Source of the DNA: Anaerohabitans sp036788095
GTDB taxonomy: Bacteria > Zhuqueibacterota > Zhuqueibacteria > Residuimicrobiales > Residuimicrobiaceae
NCBI GenBank assembly: GCA_036788095.1
Contig: DAIQOA010000002.1
Span: forward strand, 8,325 to 72,324
DNA length: 64,000 bases
Direction: 5' to 3'
The position numbers were made by a program, and so were the translations under genes. The notes under the pieces were generated by a model. It ran no database searches. It saw only the letters and a list, made by a program, of their open reading frames with translations, and was not told the origin of the DNA. Shown one piece after another: positions 32,007-40,430 of the stretch (positions are counted from its first letter, which is position 1; every line of letters starts with the position of its first letter).

Positions 32007-33169
32007 GCACATTGAAAAGCAAATCCATCCTCTCTCTCGCCAGCTGCCCCTTTCGCCAGCAGCCGGTGCTGCGCAAAGAGGCGGCGACGTTGACCAAAGC
32101 CGGGTGGCGGGTTTCGGTGATCGCCTGGGATCGACGCGCCCTCCACCCTGCCTACGACACCGTCGACGCAGTGGCGGTGGAGAACATCCTTATCCACGGC
32201 AGCTATGGCACTGGAAGTCTCAGCATGATCGTCAAGACGCTGATGTTCTGGTTCATCGCCGTGAAGCGCCTGATTAAAAAGAGAAACACCTTTTCCATCC
32301 TCCACTGTCAGGATCTGAGCACCCTTCTGCCCGCTTTTATCGCCAGCCGGCTGCTGAGAAAAGTCATGGTGTTCGACAGCCACGATCCCTATCCGGAGAT
32401 GCTCGCGCTTACCCAGCCGCGCTTCATGGTGACCCTGGCGGCGTGGATCGAAAAATTTTTCTGCCGGCGGGTCGACGCGATCCTGACCGTGAACGGACTG
32501 ATGAAAGAACGGTTTGAAAAAATCACTGCACGCCCCATCACGATTGTCTACAATTATCCCGAACTAGACGTTTTCCAGGCTGAGGCTAAACCGGTTGAAA
32601 CCGATCGAACGCCGCTGGTCATCGGTCGTATCGGCACGCTCGCCGAAAACCTGGGCATCGAGGAGACGATCGCCGCGTTTATCGCCGTGGCCGAAGAATT
32701 TGACGTGCGTCTGCTGTTCGTAGGGCGCCTCGCTGATACATTGCGGGATAAAGTGCTGCGCCTTATCGAACCGGTTCGCGACCGTGTGCAGCTGGTGGCG
32801 GACATCCCTTATTTTCAGGTGCCCGCCTATTACCGGCAAATGGACATCTCGATGGTGCTCTATGGGGGGCAGGGCATCTCACCCTACGTCAGTCCCATGA
32901 AGCTGTTCGAATCCATGGCCATGGCTGTGCCGGTGATCGCCTCGGATGTGGGCGAGGTGCGCTCGGTGATGGAAAAAAGCGACTGCGGCCTGGTGGTCGA
33001 CTGCGGCGATGTGCCTGCGGTGGAGGCCGCCCTGCGCCGGTTGTTGCGCGACGCTGCGCTGCGCCGGCGAATGGGAGAGAACGGGCTTGCTCAAGCGCGT
33101 GCAGAGTACAATTGGGAGATGGAGGGAAAAAAACTGATCCGCATGTATGAAGAGCTGTTAACGCAATGA
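32003..33169 (+). CDS. Glycosyltransferase family 4 (GT-B), second
   Basis: This is a 388-residue GT-B protein. The C-terminal domain contains GRIGTLAENLGIEETIAAF, GGQGISPYVSPMKLFESMA (with the E-x7-E-like LFESMAMAVPVIAS) and SDVGEVRSVME, typical of GT4. The N-terminal half includes a hydrophobic stretch (MIVKTLMFWFIAVKRLI) that probably contacts the membrane, and a HCQDLSTLLPA motif. ATG 32003 overlaps the previous stop codon (ATGA), so the two transferases are coupled. It likely adds the next sugar of the repeat unit. Confidence 0.9.
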   Translation: MSTLKSKSILSLASCPFRQQPVLRKEAATLTKAGWRVSVIAWDRRALHPAYDTVDAVAVENILIHGSYGTGSLSMIVKTLMFWFIAVKRLIKKRNTFSILHCQDLSTLLPAFIASRLLRKVMVFDSHDPYPEMLALTQPRFMVTLAAWIEKFFCRRVDAILTVNGLMKERFEKITARPITIVYNYPELDVFQAEAKPVETDRTPLVIGRIGTLAENLGIEETIAAFIAVAEEFDVRLLFVGRLADTLRDKVLRLIEPVRDRVQLVADIPYFQVPAYYRQMDISMVLYGGQGISPYVSPMKLFESMAMAVPVIASDVGEVRSVMEKSDCGLVVDCGDVPAVEAALRRLLRDAALRRRMGENGLAQARAEYNWEMEGKKLIRMYEELLTQ

Positions 33170-33311
33170 CCGTGAGACCGAAAAAAACATAACCCCAACC
33201 TGTCGCAGTCGGAACCGGTTGAAAACATCGCGCCCGCTTTTTCACGACGCAGTCAGCGCCGGCCTGGCCGCTGCTCCGTAGAACCGTTGCGCTTTGTCGG
33301 AGTGAAACGAA

Positions 33312-34601
33312 ATGAAAAAAATACATGCCTGTAAAGGTTCCAACCGCCCGGCGATAGCGATGCTGCTATGCTGCCTGCTGAGCGCCGGCATGGCGCAAAC
33401 CGTCTGGCGCCCGTTCAGTGACGATAGCCCATGGAACACGCCGGTCGGCGACCTGCCGCTCATCGACAAAAATTCCAGCGTTTATCTGAGGCAGACCACC
33501 ACCCTGTACCGCCAACGCACGCTGAGAAACACAGAGTGCCCGGTCTCTGCCACGCGGCAGAGTTGGGGGATTGCGCTCTTTTTCATCGACGGACTTTACC
33601 CCTACCCCAAAGAGCTGCTGATCTCCTGCCATAGCTCCTGGGGCAAGCCGCTGACAGTGGCTCTGCCCAAATGGGCTGAGCCAGACCGCTCAGAAGACGC
33701 CCACCTCTGCCTCATCGACCGCGACAAAGGGCTGGAGTGGGATTTTTGGAATGTAAAGGGAAAATATCCCAGGTTTTCCTGCGGCAGCAGTGCGCTGGTC
33801 CACACGCGGGCGTCCGGCGTGATCACGGCCGCGCACGGCTGCCGGGAATCCGGCTTTCCTCTGTCCGCCGGTCTGGTGCGGCCGGAAGAGCTGCGCAGCG
33901 GCGAGATCCGTCACGCCCTGGTGTTCGGCTTTGACGGCCGCAACGGCTACGATCAATTCGTCTACCCTGCTATCACCGGATGCGATAATCAATTCGGACC
34001 CAACGGCCACCACGTGCTGCCCATGGGCAGCCGCTTACAGCTGTCCCCGGATTACGATCTCTCCACCCTGACCCCGGCTGCGCGCATCGTCGCCCGGGCG
34101 CTGCAGACCTATGGCATGTATCTGGGCGACGAGGGCGACGGCCACTCCCTGGGCGTGTATTTTCAGACCCTGGGGGAGATCGACAACGACGGCGTGGTCG
34201 ATGACTGGATCAAATTATGGAAGGGCCTGTGGAATGAAGAGGATCGCGCCTCCCTGGCTAAACTGAACGCCGGCCATTTCCGCGTCCTGGAGCTGCCGGC
34301 CATCGGCGCCGGAAGGCCACCGCTGATCGCGTTCACCGCGCTGCCGGACACGATCACGACGGACAAGGAGATCCAATTCAAAATTGAAAAACGGGCCGGC
34401 GATCAGCCGATAGCCCGGGTGCAGTTCTTCCTCGATCAAACCTCCTACGCACAACCCGCCTACACTGACAGGACCGCGCCCTTTAGCTGGCGGGTCGGCA
34501 AACGGCGATTGAGTCCAGGGCTTCACAGTATTCGCGCCGTGGCCACTGACCAAAAGGGTTCGAAAAACTGGACGAGCCGCAAGTTCTATGTGGTCCGATA
34601 A
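33312..34601 (+). CDS. Secreted protein of unknown function with C-terminal Ig-like domain
   Basis: This is a 429-residue protein with a signal peptide (IAMLLCCLLSAGMAQ). The mature N-terminus FSDDSPWNTPVGDLPLIDKN and the middle segments SGVITAAHGCRESGFPLSAG, LVRPEELRSGEIRHALVFG and LPMGSRLQLSPDYDL recall a group of secreted proteins I have seen without an assigned function. The last 95 residues (about 335-429) look like an Ig-like beta sandwich of the kind attached to carbohydrate-active proteins. It has no sorting tail. Placement inside the polysaccharide island, between glycosyltransferases, suggests a periplasmic or extracellular role in polymer handling, possibly lyase-like. ATG 33312 follows GGAG by nine bases. 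Confidence 0.7.
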   Translation: MKKIHACKGSNRPAIAMLLCCLLSAGMAQTVWRPFSDDSPWNTPVGDLPLIDKNSSVYLRQTTTLYRQRTLRNTECPVSATRQSWGIALFFIDGLYPYPKELLISCHSSWGKPLTVALPKWAEPDRSEDAHLCLIDRDKGLEWDFWNVKGKYPRFSCGSSALVHTRASGVITAAHGCRESGFPLSAGLVRPEELRSGEIRHALVFGFDGRNGYDQFVYPAITGCDNQFGPNGHHVLPMGSRLQLSPDYDLSTLTPAARIVARALQTYGMYLGDEGDGHSLGVYFQTLGEIDNDGVVDDWIKLWKGLWNEEDRASLAKLNAGHFRVLELPAIGAGRPPLIAFTALPDTITTDKEIQFKIEKRAGDQPIARVQFFLDQTSYAQPAYTDRTAPFSWRVGKRRLSPGLHSIRAVATDQKGSKNWTSRKFYVVR

Positions 34602-34641
34602 TCCCGGCATTGGACCAGGTGGGGCCGCTTTGGTGGAAATG

Positions 34642-34668
34642 GCCGGCTGGAGCACAACGACAGCCGGC
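34642..34668. repeat. 8-bp GC-rich inverted repeat
   Basis: GCCGGCTG (34642-34649) and CAGCCGGC (34661-34668) flank an 11-base loop in the gap after the secreted unknown protein. No T run follows, so it is at most a weak terminator or processing hairpin. Confidence 0.4.
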
Positions 34669-34719
34669 GTCCGGTTGCGGCCCGCGATTCCCCCATATGT
34701 TTTCCGCGCATAAAATACT

Positions 34720-34747
34720 TTGATTTATGCGGCTGGTTTGTTATATT
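34720..34747 (+). promoter_or_regulatory. Candidate internal promoter before the GT2 gene
   Basis: TTGATT (34720-34725) and TATATT (34742-34747) lie 16 bases apart in a locally AT-rich stretch of an otherwise GC-rich gap, 45 bases before the GT2 ATG. It may give the distal island genes and serS their own transcription. Confidence 0.4.
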
Positions 34748-34791
34748 TTCTATTCAAGGTTGCGGTCAGTCACTCACGACAAATAGTCTGC

Positions 34792-35778
34792 ATGCAAGCG
34801 AATTACCCGCTAGTTTCCATTGTCATTCCCATGCTCAACGAGATCAGCGCCATCGAGCGCTGCATTCGCTCGATCGAGGAGCAGGATTATCCCCAGGATC
34901 GCATCGAGATCCTGGTGGTGGACGGCCTGTCTACAGACGGCTCCCGCGAGCGGGTCCTGGAGATGGCCAAAACCGCAGGCAACCTGCGCCTGCTCGACAA
35001 TCCGGCGAAACGCACGCCGATCTCTCTCAATCTCGGAGCGAAAAACAGTCGCGGCGAGGTGGTCATCATCCTCGGCGCGCACACGCGGATCAAATCCGAT
35101 TTCGTCCGGCTGAACATTCACTATCTGCAGACCCTCCAGGTCTCCTGCGTCGGCGGCACCCAGATCAACACCGGCGACACCTTTATGCAGACCGCCATCG
35201 GTTGCGCCATGGGATCCCGTTTCGGCATTCCCAGCGCGCCCTACCGGTTTGATAAAAAAGCCCGTTTCGTCGACACCGTGGTTTATGCGGCCTATAGAAA
35301 AGAGCTGTTTGAGCACGTCGGCTATTTCGACGAAGAGCTGCACATCGCCGAAGACGCGGAATTCAACTGGCGCATCCGCCAGGCTGGTCACCAAATATAC
35401 TTTACGCCGGATATCGTATCCTATTATTATCCCCGCAAGAATCTTGTCCAGTTGGCCAAACAGTTCTTCAACTATGGCATTCTGCGGGTCAATGTAGTCA
35501 AAAAACACGGCAACGCCGTCAAGCTGCTGCATATGATTCCGCCGTCCTTTCTGCTGAGCTCCTTATTGCTGGCCGGCTGGGGGCTGAGGCAGCCTGCGGC
35601 GTGGCGGATTTTGGCCGGACTGTGGCTGGTCTATGCGCTGTACGTCGCTGCCGCCTCTTTCATCACCGCCCGTCAGAACCGTACCATGGTGATGACCCTG
35701 GTACTGCCACTCGTCTTTATGGTGATGCAGATCAGTTGGGCGGCGGGTTTTCTGGTCGGGATCGTAAAAACGCACTGA
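34792..35778 (+). CDS. Glycosyltransferase family 2 (GT-A), membrane associated
   Basis: The protein has 328 residues. The GT-A domain shows VSIVIPMLNEISAIERCI at the start, VVDGLSTDGS (nucleotide-sugar aspartate), a LGAHTRIKSDF stretch in place of the usual DxD-like segment, and ED in EELHIAEDAEFNWRIRQAG (catalytic ED and RxxRW-like region). Two or three C-terminal hydrophobic helices (about 240-325) anchor it in the inner membrane. It resembles succinoglycan ExoA-type transferases. ATG 34792 is the natural start but has no clear ribosome site. A TTG at 34720 would add 24 residues. Confidence 0.9.
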   Translation: MQANYPLVSIVIPMLNEISAIERCIRSIEEQDYPQDRIEILVVDGLSTDGSRERVLEMAKTAGNLRLLDNPAKRTPISLNLGAKNSRGEVVIILGAHTRIKSDFVRLNIHYLQTLQVSCVGGTQINTGDTFMQTAIGCAMGSRFGIPSAPYRFDKKARFVDTVVYAAYRKELFEHVGYFDEELHIAEDAEFNWRIRQAGHQIYFTPDIVSYYYPRKNLVQLAKQFFNYGILRVNVVKKHGNAVKLLHMIPPSFLLSSLLLAGWGLRQPAAWRILAGLWLVYALYVAAASFITARQNRTMVMTLVLPLVFMVMQISWAAGFLVGIVKTH

Positions 35779-35817
35779 TCACCGGCCGCCCTTTGCACCG
35801 GACCTTTGGGTTGCTGC

Positions 35818-37218
35818 ATGCCGAAACCAATAGAAAAACTGCTTCTCCTCACCGTCGATTTCCTCACCATCCAGGCGGCGTTCTGGGGCTTGCTGCAATT
35901 GCGCACCAGCCTGCATCTGTTCGCCGTGCCCGGCGGCCTGATGCAGCTGCAGGTCTCGCTGGTGATCTATGTTTACTGGCTGTTGCTGTTTCTTTTTTTC
36001 GGCCTGTATCAGTCCTGGTACACGCAGTCGCGTTTTGACGAAACCATCTCGGTCTTTAAGGCGATCGCGTTCGGCACCCTGCTGATTGTACTGCTGACCG
36101 CAGAACCGGAGCAGGACCTCTCTCAACCGCCCACGATCGGCCGGTTGATGATCATCAGTTATTTTGCCCTCATGGTGTTCTGTGTCGCCGGCGGCCGCCT
36201 CATCCTGCACACGATGCAGAGAAAACTGCTGCAGGCCGGCGTGGGGCAGCGCAATACGCTCATCATCGGCTGGAACGGAAAATCCAAAAGGCTGGCGGAC
36301 AAGATCAAACAGTTTCCGGCTCTGGGCTATCGGGTGGTGGGCTTTGTCGCTTTGAAACCCGAAGAGATCGGCAAAACCCACAATGGCTTGAGCGTGCTGG
36401 GCAGTCTCGACGACCTCGATCGCTTGGTCGGCGTGCAAAGAGTCGAAGAGGTGATCCTGTCGCTGGGACAATTGCCGCAGAAACGGGTGATGCACGTCAT
36501 CGGACTGTGCGACGAACAGCCGGTGCACATCAAAATCGAGCCCGAGCTGTACCACGTGGTGATGGGGCAGGCGCGCACCCAGCAGATCTATGGATTTCCG
36601 CTGATCGAGATCAACCCGCAGATCATGCCGGCGTGGGAACGGCGCGTCAAACGGATGCTGGATATCGTCTTCGCCGTTCTCTTTTTGCTGCTCCTCCTGC
36701 CGGTCATGCTGATCACCGCAATGCTGATCAAGCTCGATTCCAGGGGACCGGTGCTCTTCAATCAGCAGCGGGTGGGAAGGAACGGCAAGCTGTTCACCAT
36801 CTACAAGTTTCGCACCATGATCAAGGACGCGGAAAAATACACCGGACCGGTCTGGGCGGAGAAAAGCGATCCGCGCATCACCCGCATGGGGCGGTTCATG
36901 CGCAGAGTGCGGCTGGATGAATTTCCTCAGTGCATCAACGTGTTGAAAGGCGACATGAGCCTGGTGGGGCCGCGGCCGGAACGGCCGTACTTTGTGGAAA
37001 AGCTGAAAGAGGAGTATCCCTATTACACCCGCCGGCTCAAAGTAAAGCCGGGCATTACCGGCTGGGCCCAGGTAAAGGGCGAGTACGACACCAGCATCGA
37101 AAACGTGCGCGAAAAACTGCAGTACGACCTGTACTATATCGAAAACATGTCGCTGCGCATGGACATACGGATCATGCTGTACACCGTTTTCGTCATGTTG
37201 CGATTTAAAGGACAGTAG
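35818..37218 (+). CDS. Polyprenyl-phosphate sugar-1-phosphate transferase (WcaJ/WbaP-type initiating enzyme)
   Basis: The protein has 466 residues. Four N-terminal helices, a central CoA-binding-like domain (TLIIGWNGKSKRLADKI), one further helix (RMLDIVFAVLFLLLLLP) and the catalytic C-terminal domain match the Bac_transf family. Key stretches are KFRTMIKDAEK, LDEFPQCINVLKGDMSLVGP, RPERPYFVE and KPGITGWAQVKG. It starts each repeat unit by moving a sugar phosphate from a UDP-sugar to undecaprenyl phosphate. It closes the island rather than opening it. ATG 35818 has no strong Shine-Dalgarno. serS follows after 59 bases. Confidence 0.94.
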   Translation: MPKPIEKLLLLTVDFLTIQAAFWGLLQLRTSLHLFAVPGGLMQLQVSLVIYVYWLLLFLFFGLYQSWYTQSRFDETISVFKAIAFGTLLIVLLTAEPEQDLSQPPTIGRLMIISYFALMVFCVAGGRLILHTMQRKLLQAGVGQRNTLIIGWNGKSKRLADKIKQFPALGYRVVGFVALKPEEIGKTHNGLSVLGSLDDLDRLVGVQRVEEVILSLGQLPQKRVMHVIGLCDEQPVHIKIEPELYHVVMGQARTQQIYGFPLIEINPQIMPAWERRVKRMLDIVFAVLFLLLLLPVMLITAMLIKLDSRGPVLFNQQRVGRNGKLFTIYKFRTMIKDAEKYTGPVWAEKSDPRITRMGRFMRRVRLDEFPQCINVLKGDMSLVGPRPERPYFVEKLKEEYPYYTRRLKVKPGITGWAQVKGEYDTSIENVREKLQYDLYYIENMSLRMDIRIMLYTVFVMLRFKGQ

Positions 37219-37277
37219 GCAGGTGCGGGTGCGTCATGGACGCCCCTGCGAACGAATCAAACAAGAGGTGCTCAACC

Positions 37278-38546
37278 ATGTTGGATGTCAAGGTTATCCG
37301 CGAAAATCCCGAGGCCGTGCGCCAGGCCGTCAAAGACAAGGGCGATCAGGCGGATGTGGACGGCCTGTTGAAATGGGACGTCGCCCGCCGCGAGATCATC
37401 GCCCGGGTGGAGGCCGGCCGCGCCGAACAAAACCGCGTCACCCAAAAGGTGGCGGAGATGAAAAAGGCCAAACAGGACGCGGGCGAAATCATCGCGGAGA
37501 TGAAAGCACTTTCGGATCGCATCAAGGGATGGGACGAAGAGCTGCGTGCGGTGGAGGCCAAGATCTATGAGATCCAAATCCGCATCCCCAACATTCCGCA
37601 CGCCAGCGTGCCCAAAGGCGATCCGTCCCATAATTTGGAGATCAAACGCTGGGGCGATCCGCCGAAAATCGATTTTCACCCATTGCCCCATTACGAACTC
37701 GCCGAGCGGTTGAGCCTGGTGGATTTCAGCCGCGGCGCCAATCTGGCCGGCAGTTCCTTTGTCAGCTACCGCGGTCTCGGCGCTAAACTGGAACGGGCGC
37801 TGATCAATTTCATGATCGATGTGCACGTGGAGAAACACGGCTACACGGAGATCTTTCCGCCGTTCGTGGTCAAACGCGAGGTGCTGTTCGGCACCGGCCA
37901 GTTGCCGAAACTGGAAGAGGACATGTACCACATTCCGCAGGACGATCTATTTCTTATTCCAACGGCCGAAGTGCCGGTGACCAATTTACACCGCGGCGAG
38001 GTGCTGGACGGCGAGGATCTGCCCATCCGCTACACCGCCTACACCCCCTGTTTCCGGCGCGAAGCCGGCACCTATGGCAAAGACACCCGCGGCCTGGTGC
38101 GCATCCATCAATTCAACAAAGTCGAGATGGTCAAGTTCGTCAAGCCGGAATCCTCCTATGAGGAGTTGGAGAGCCTGCTGGCCGAGGCGGAGGAAATTTT
38201 ACAGCTGTTGGGATTGCCCTATCGCGTCATCCTGCTGGCCAGCGGCGATCTGAGCTTTTCCGCGGCCAAATGCTACGACATCGAGGTGTATGCGCAGGGG
38301 ATGGATAAATGGCTGGAGGTTTCTTCCTGCAGCAACTATGAGGACTTTCAGGCCCGCCGCGCCAACATCCGCTTTCGCGCCTTCAAAGGCGCAAAGCCGG
38401 AATATGTGCACACCCTCAACGGCTCCGGGCTGGCGCTGCCAAGAACCGTGATCGCCCTTATGGAGAATTATCAGACCGAAGAGGGTAACGTGATTGTGCC
38501 GCCGGTGCTGCGCCCCTACCTGGGCGTGGATCTTATCAAACGCTGA
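37278..38546 (+). CDS. serS: Seryl-tRNA synthetase
   Basis: This class II synthetase (422 residues) charges tRNA-Ser and the tRNA for selenocysteine. The N-terminal coiled-coil arm (about residues 28-100) is followed by the catalytic core with LIPTAEVPVTNLHRGEVL, motif 2 FRREAGTYGKDTRGLVRIHQ and motif 3 NGSGLALPRTVIALMENYQ. ATG 37278 gives the family-typical MLDVKVIRENPE start and lies nine bases after AGAGG. With only 59 bases and no terminator before it, it may be co-transcribed with the polysaccharide genes. A strong terminator follows. Confidence 0.96.
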   Translation: MLDVKVIRENPEAVRQAVKDKGDQADVDGLLKWDVARREIIARVEAGRAEQNRVTQKVAEMKKAKQDAGEIIAEMKALSDRIKGWDEELRAVEAKIYEIQIRIPNIPHASVPKGDPSHNLEIKRWGDPPKIDFHPLPHYELAERLSLVDFSRGANLAGSSFVSYRGLGAKLERALINFMIDVHVEKHGYTEIFPPFVVKREVLFGTGQLPKLEEDMYHIPQDDLFLIPTAEVPVTNLHRGEVLDGEDLPIRYTAYTPCFRREAGTYGKDTRGLVRIHQFNKVEMVKFVKPESSYEELESLLAEAEEILQLLGLPYRVILLASGDLSFSAAKCYDIEVYAQGMDKWLEVSSCSNYEDFQARRANIRFRAFKGAKPEYVHTLNGSGLALPRTVIALMENYQTEEGNVIVPPVLRPYLGVDLIKR

Positions 38547-38564
38547 GTGCGGCGAACCCGCGTC

Positions 38565-38612
38565 TAAAAAAAGGTCGGGCGCGATAAAAGGCGCCCGACC
38601 TGATTTTTTATT
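38565..38612. terminator. Bidirectional intrinsic terminator after serS
   Basis: A perfect 11-bp stem (AGGTCGGGCGC at 38572-38582 with GCGCCCGACCT at 38591-38601, loop 8) is followed by GATTTTTTATTT and preceded by a run of A. It can end serS on the plus strand and the convergent barrel-protein gene on the minus strand. Confidence 0.92.
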
Positions 38613-38631
38613 TCCCCAATGACCTATCGTG

Positions 38632-39846
38632 TTACGGTTTGTTCTTCGGCTCCGCCGGACTTTCCGGCTTGGCCTCGCCGGGTGTTTCTAAAATTTTTCG
38701 CAACCGCTCCAGCAGATCCTCCATGCGTTGCCGCTCACTGCGGATGCGCTCCAGCTCCGCCTCCGCCCCTTCGGTTTTCTTCCGCTCCTTGGCCAGATCG
38801 TCATAAATTTTTTCTTCCGGCGTCGCCTTTTCGATGATGACCGCCCGCTTGAGCGCATTCTCCTTTTTGCGCACCATCTGCGCTTTGGCGGGATTCAGCG
38901 AGAGCAGGGCGCCGACGCTGATGCGCCATTGCGGCAGATTCAATTCGTCATGCCAGGGCACCGCGGCGTAGCTGCCCTGTTCGCCGTTATAGAGCGTCTC
39001 ATCCTTGCCGCCCAAAATACGCAGATCCATCGCCACCCGCAACTTCATCCACAAATTCGGTGCATAGGTGATGCCGGGCGTCGCATAGAGGCTGTTCTCA
39101 CGCGTGTAGGCGTTCACCGGCGGTTTGGAGGAAAACGCGCGGCCATGGATCTCGCCGAAAAAGCCGAAATCCTGCCAGGTGGTGCTAAAGGCGCCGCCGT
39201 AGATGAACTCCACCGTGTTTTTTTCCACCGTCAGTGTATCCAGGGGGTTGGCCACCAGACGGGCGCCCACGTCGTTATGCGTCACCACGCCGGCGTTAAA
39301 ATGGATGTTCATTCCGGTTTCAGGATACAGCGGTTCAGTAAGGATGGTGGCCAGGGCGGTGACGCCCACGTTGATGCGGCCGGCGGAATAGTTTTCCAGC
39401 GGCAGGTTGTGAAACTCACCGGTGGGCAGACGGAGATCCAGTTGCACGCCAAAGCGCGTGTTGCCGCTGCTGCGGCCCAAGGATCCCAGCTTGGCATGCA
39501 GAATCAGATCATCCGGCAGATTGTAGCCGTTGCTGTTGCGATGATTGTCCTGATAGAGAATGGAGGAAATCCCCAGTTCAAAGTGGGAGGTGAGACCATA
39601 CGACAGGCCAAAGCTGCCCTGAATGTCCCAGAAGGTTTGACCCGCGGATAGTCCGGAGGGCTCCTGATGAACCTCGTCCTTGAAAAAGGCGCGCGCGTGA
39701 GCGCCAAGGAACAGGGCGGATTTCGGCGCACCGTAGGCCGGCCGAACGTGAAGAGTCCCGGACCCGAATCCGATAGTGGACGCGACCACGTTCGATGAAG
39801 ACAGCAGCCAGAGCACGGAAGCAGGGAGCAGGACAAATCGTTTCAT
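38632..39846 (-). CDS. Predicted outer-membrane beta-barrel protein with C-terminal coiled coil
   Basis: This 404-residue protein has a signal peptide (VLLPASVLWLLSSSNVVAS). Residues about 30-310 alternate amphipathic strands with Gly and aromatic residues (GLSYGLTSHFELGISSILYQ, FGVQLDLRLPTGEF), as in OmpA-like or transporter barrels. A charged coiled coil (about 345-390) and a Pro/Glu-rich tail follow, so the end does not look like a standard barrel terminus and probably lies in the periplasm. I cannot name the family. ATG 39846 follows GGAAGG by seven bases. It is monocistronic, convergent with serS. Confidence 0.72.
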   Translation of the reverse strand: MKRFVLLPASVLWLLSSSNVVASTIGFGSGTLHVRPAYGAPKSALFLGAHARAFFKDEVHQEPSGLSAGQTFWDIQGSFGLSYGLTSHFELGISSILYQDNHRNSNGYNLPDDLILHAKLGSLGRSSGNTRFGVQLDLRLPTGEFHNLPLENYSAGRINVGVTALATILTEPLYPETGMNIHFNAGVVTHNDVGARLVANPLDTLTVEKNTVEFIYGGAFSTTWQDFGFFGEIHGRAFSSKPPVNAYTRENSLYATPGITYAPNLWMKLRVAMDLRILGGKDETLYNGEQGSYAAVPWHDELNLPQWRISVGALLSLNPAKAQMVRKKENALKRAVIIEKATPEEKIYDDLAKERKKTEGAEAELERIRSERQRMEDLLERLRKILETPGEAKPESPAEPKNKP

Positions 39847-40370
39847 CTGCAAGCCTTCCACTAAAACGAATCAGTATTTCAAGCTAGAGTAATGTACCAA
39901 AAAGTTCAGACCCATGCAATACCAAAATTTTTGGTCCGGGGGAATGCAGCTTGCCGTTCACGCGCCTCTGCGCAGATGCGGCGGGCGAACAGGCCCCGTC
40001 CTCAGCCGGAAACGAGATAGAAAAAAATAGGGCTCAACCGCACCGTTGTGCCTGTCTTTATAATACAAACTAGTATCTTTTTTGTTAAAAAATAACATTT
40101 TTGTATTAATTCATTTGATCAAATAACCACATTAGAGAAGGAAAATCCACGCTTTTCGCCCTGTGGCGAGCAAAAAGACAGACCTAGCGACAAAACTAAC
40201 ACGTTAATATTATTCAAATTTGTATGAATTAAACATATTATTACATTTATGTAGTATTTATCATAGTCAAATGCTCCTGAGAGCGGCGCCTTCTGCCGCA
40301 GCAATTATTCTAACAATCTACTTAACAACGGCTTACAAAATTGAGTGCAAATAGAACAACGCCCCGCTTC
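39847..40370. other. AT-rich control region upstream of the amt operon
   Basis: These 524 bases hold no convincing gene. From about 40040 the composition turns strongly AT-rich compared with all neighbours. It contains a perfect 12-bp palindrome ATTTGATCAAAT (40113-40124) and a 9-bp inverted pair TAATACAAA (40061-40069) with TTTGTATTA (40100-40108), which may be activator sites for the sigma-54 promoter at 40371. It also must carry the promoter of the barrel-protein gene on the minus strand. Confidence 0.5.
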
Positions 40371-40386
40371 TGGCATTCTATTTGCT
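40371..40386 (+). promoter_or_regulatory. Sigma-54 (RpoN) promoter of the amt-PII-glnN operon
   Basis: TGGCATTCTATTTGCT keeps the GG (-24) and GC (-12) pairs exactly ten bases apart and matches the TGGCAC-N5-TTGCW consensus at all but one position. It lies 45 bases before the amt ATG, giving a start near 40397. Nitrogen-control operons are the classical target of sigma-54 and NtrC-type activators. Confidence 0.82.
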
Positions 40387-40430
40387 TTCGGGTGGCCAAA
40401 CAACGATAATTCTGCCTGATGGAAGAGTGT

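Noticed and set aside
40141..40180. Short inverted repeat around CGCCCTGTGGCG, considered as a riboswitch or terminator
   Set aside because: Only four solid GC pairs, with no T run, and it lies upstream of the sigma-54 promoter, so it is not in the amt transcript.
40119..40304. 61-residue minus-strand open frame in the AT-rich region before amt
   Set aside because: No ribosome site, and its content follows from AT-rich spacer DNA containing the palindromes.
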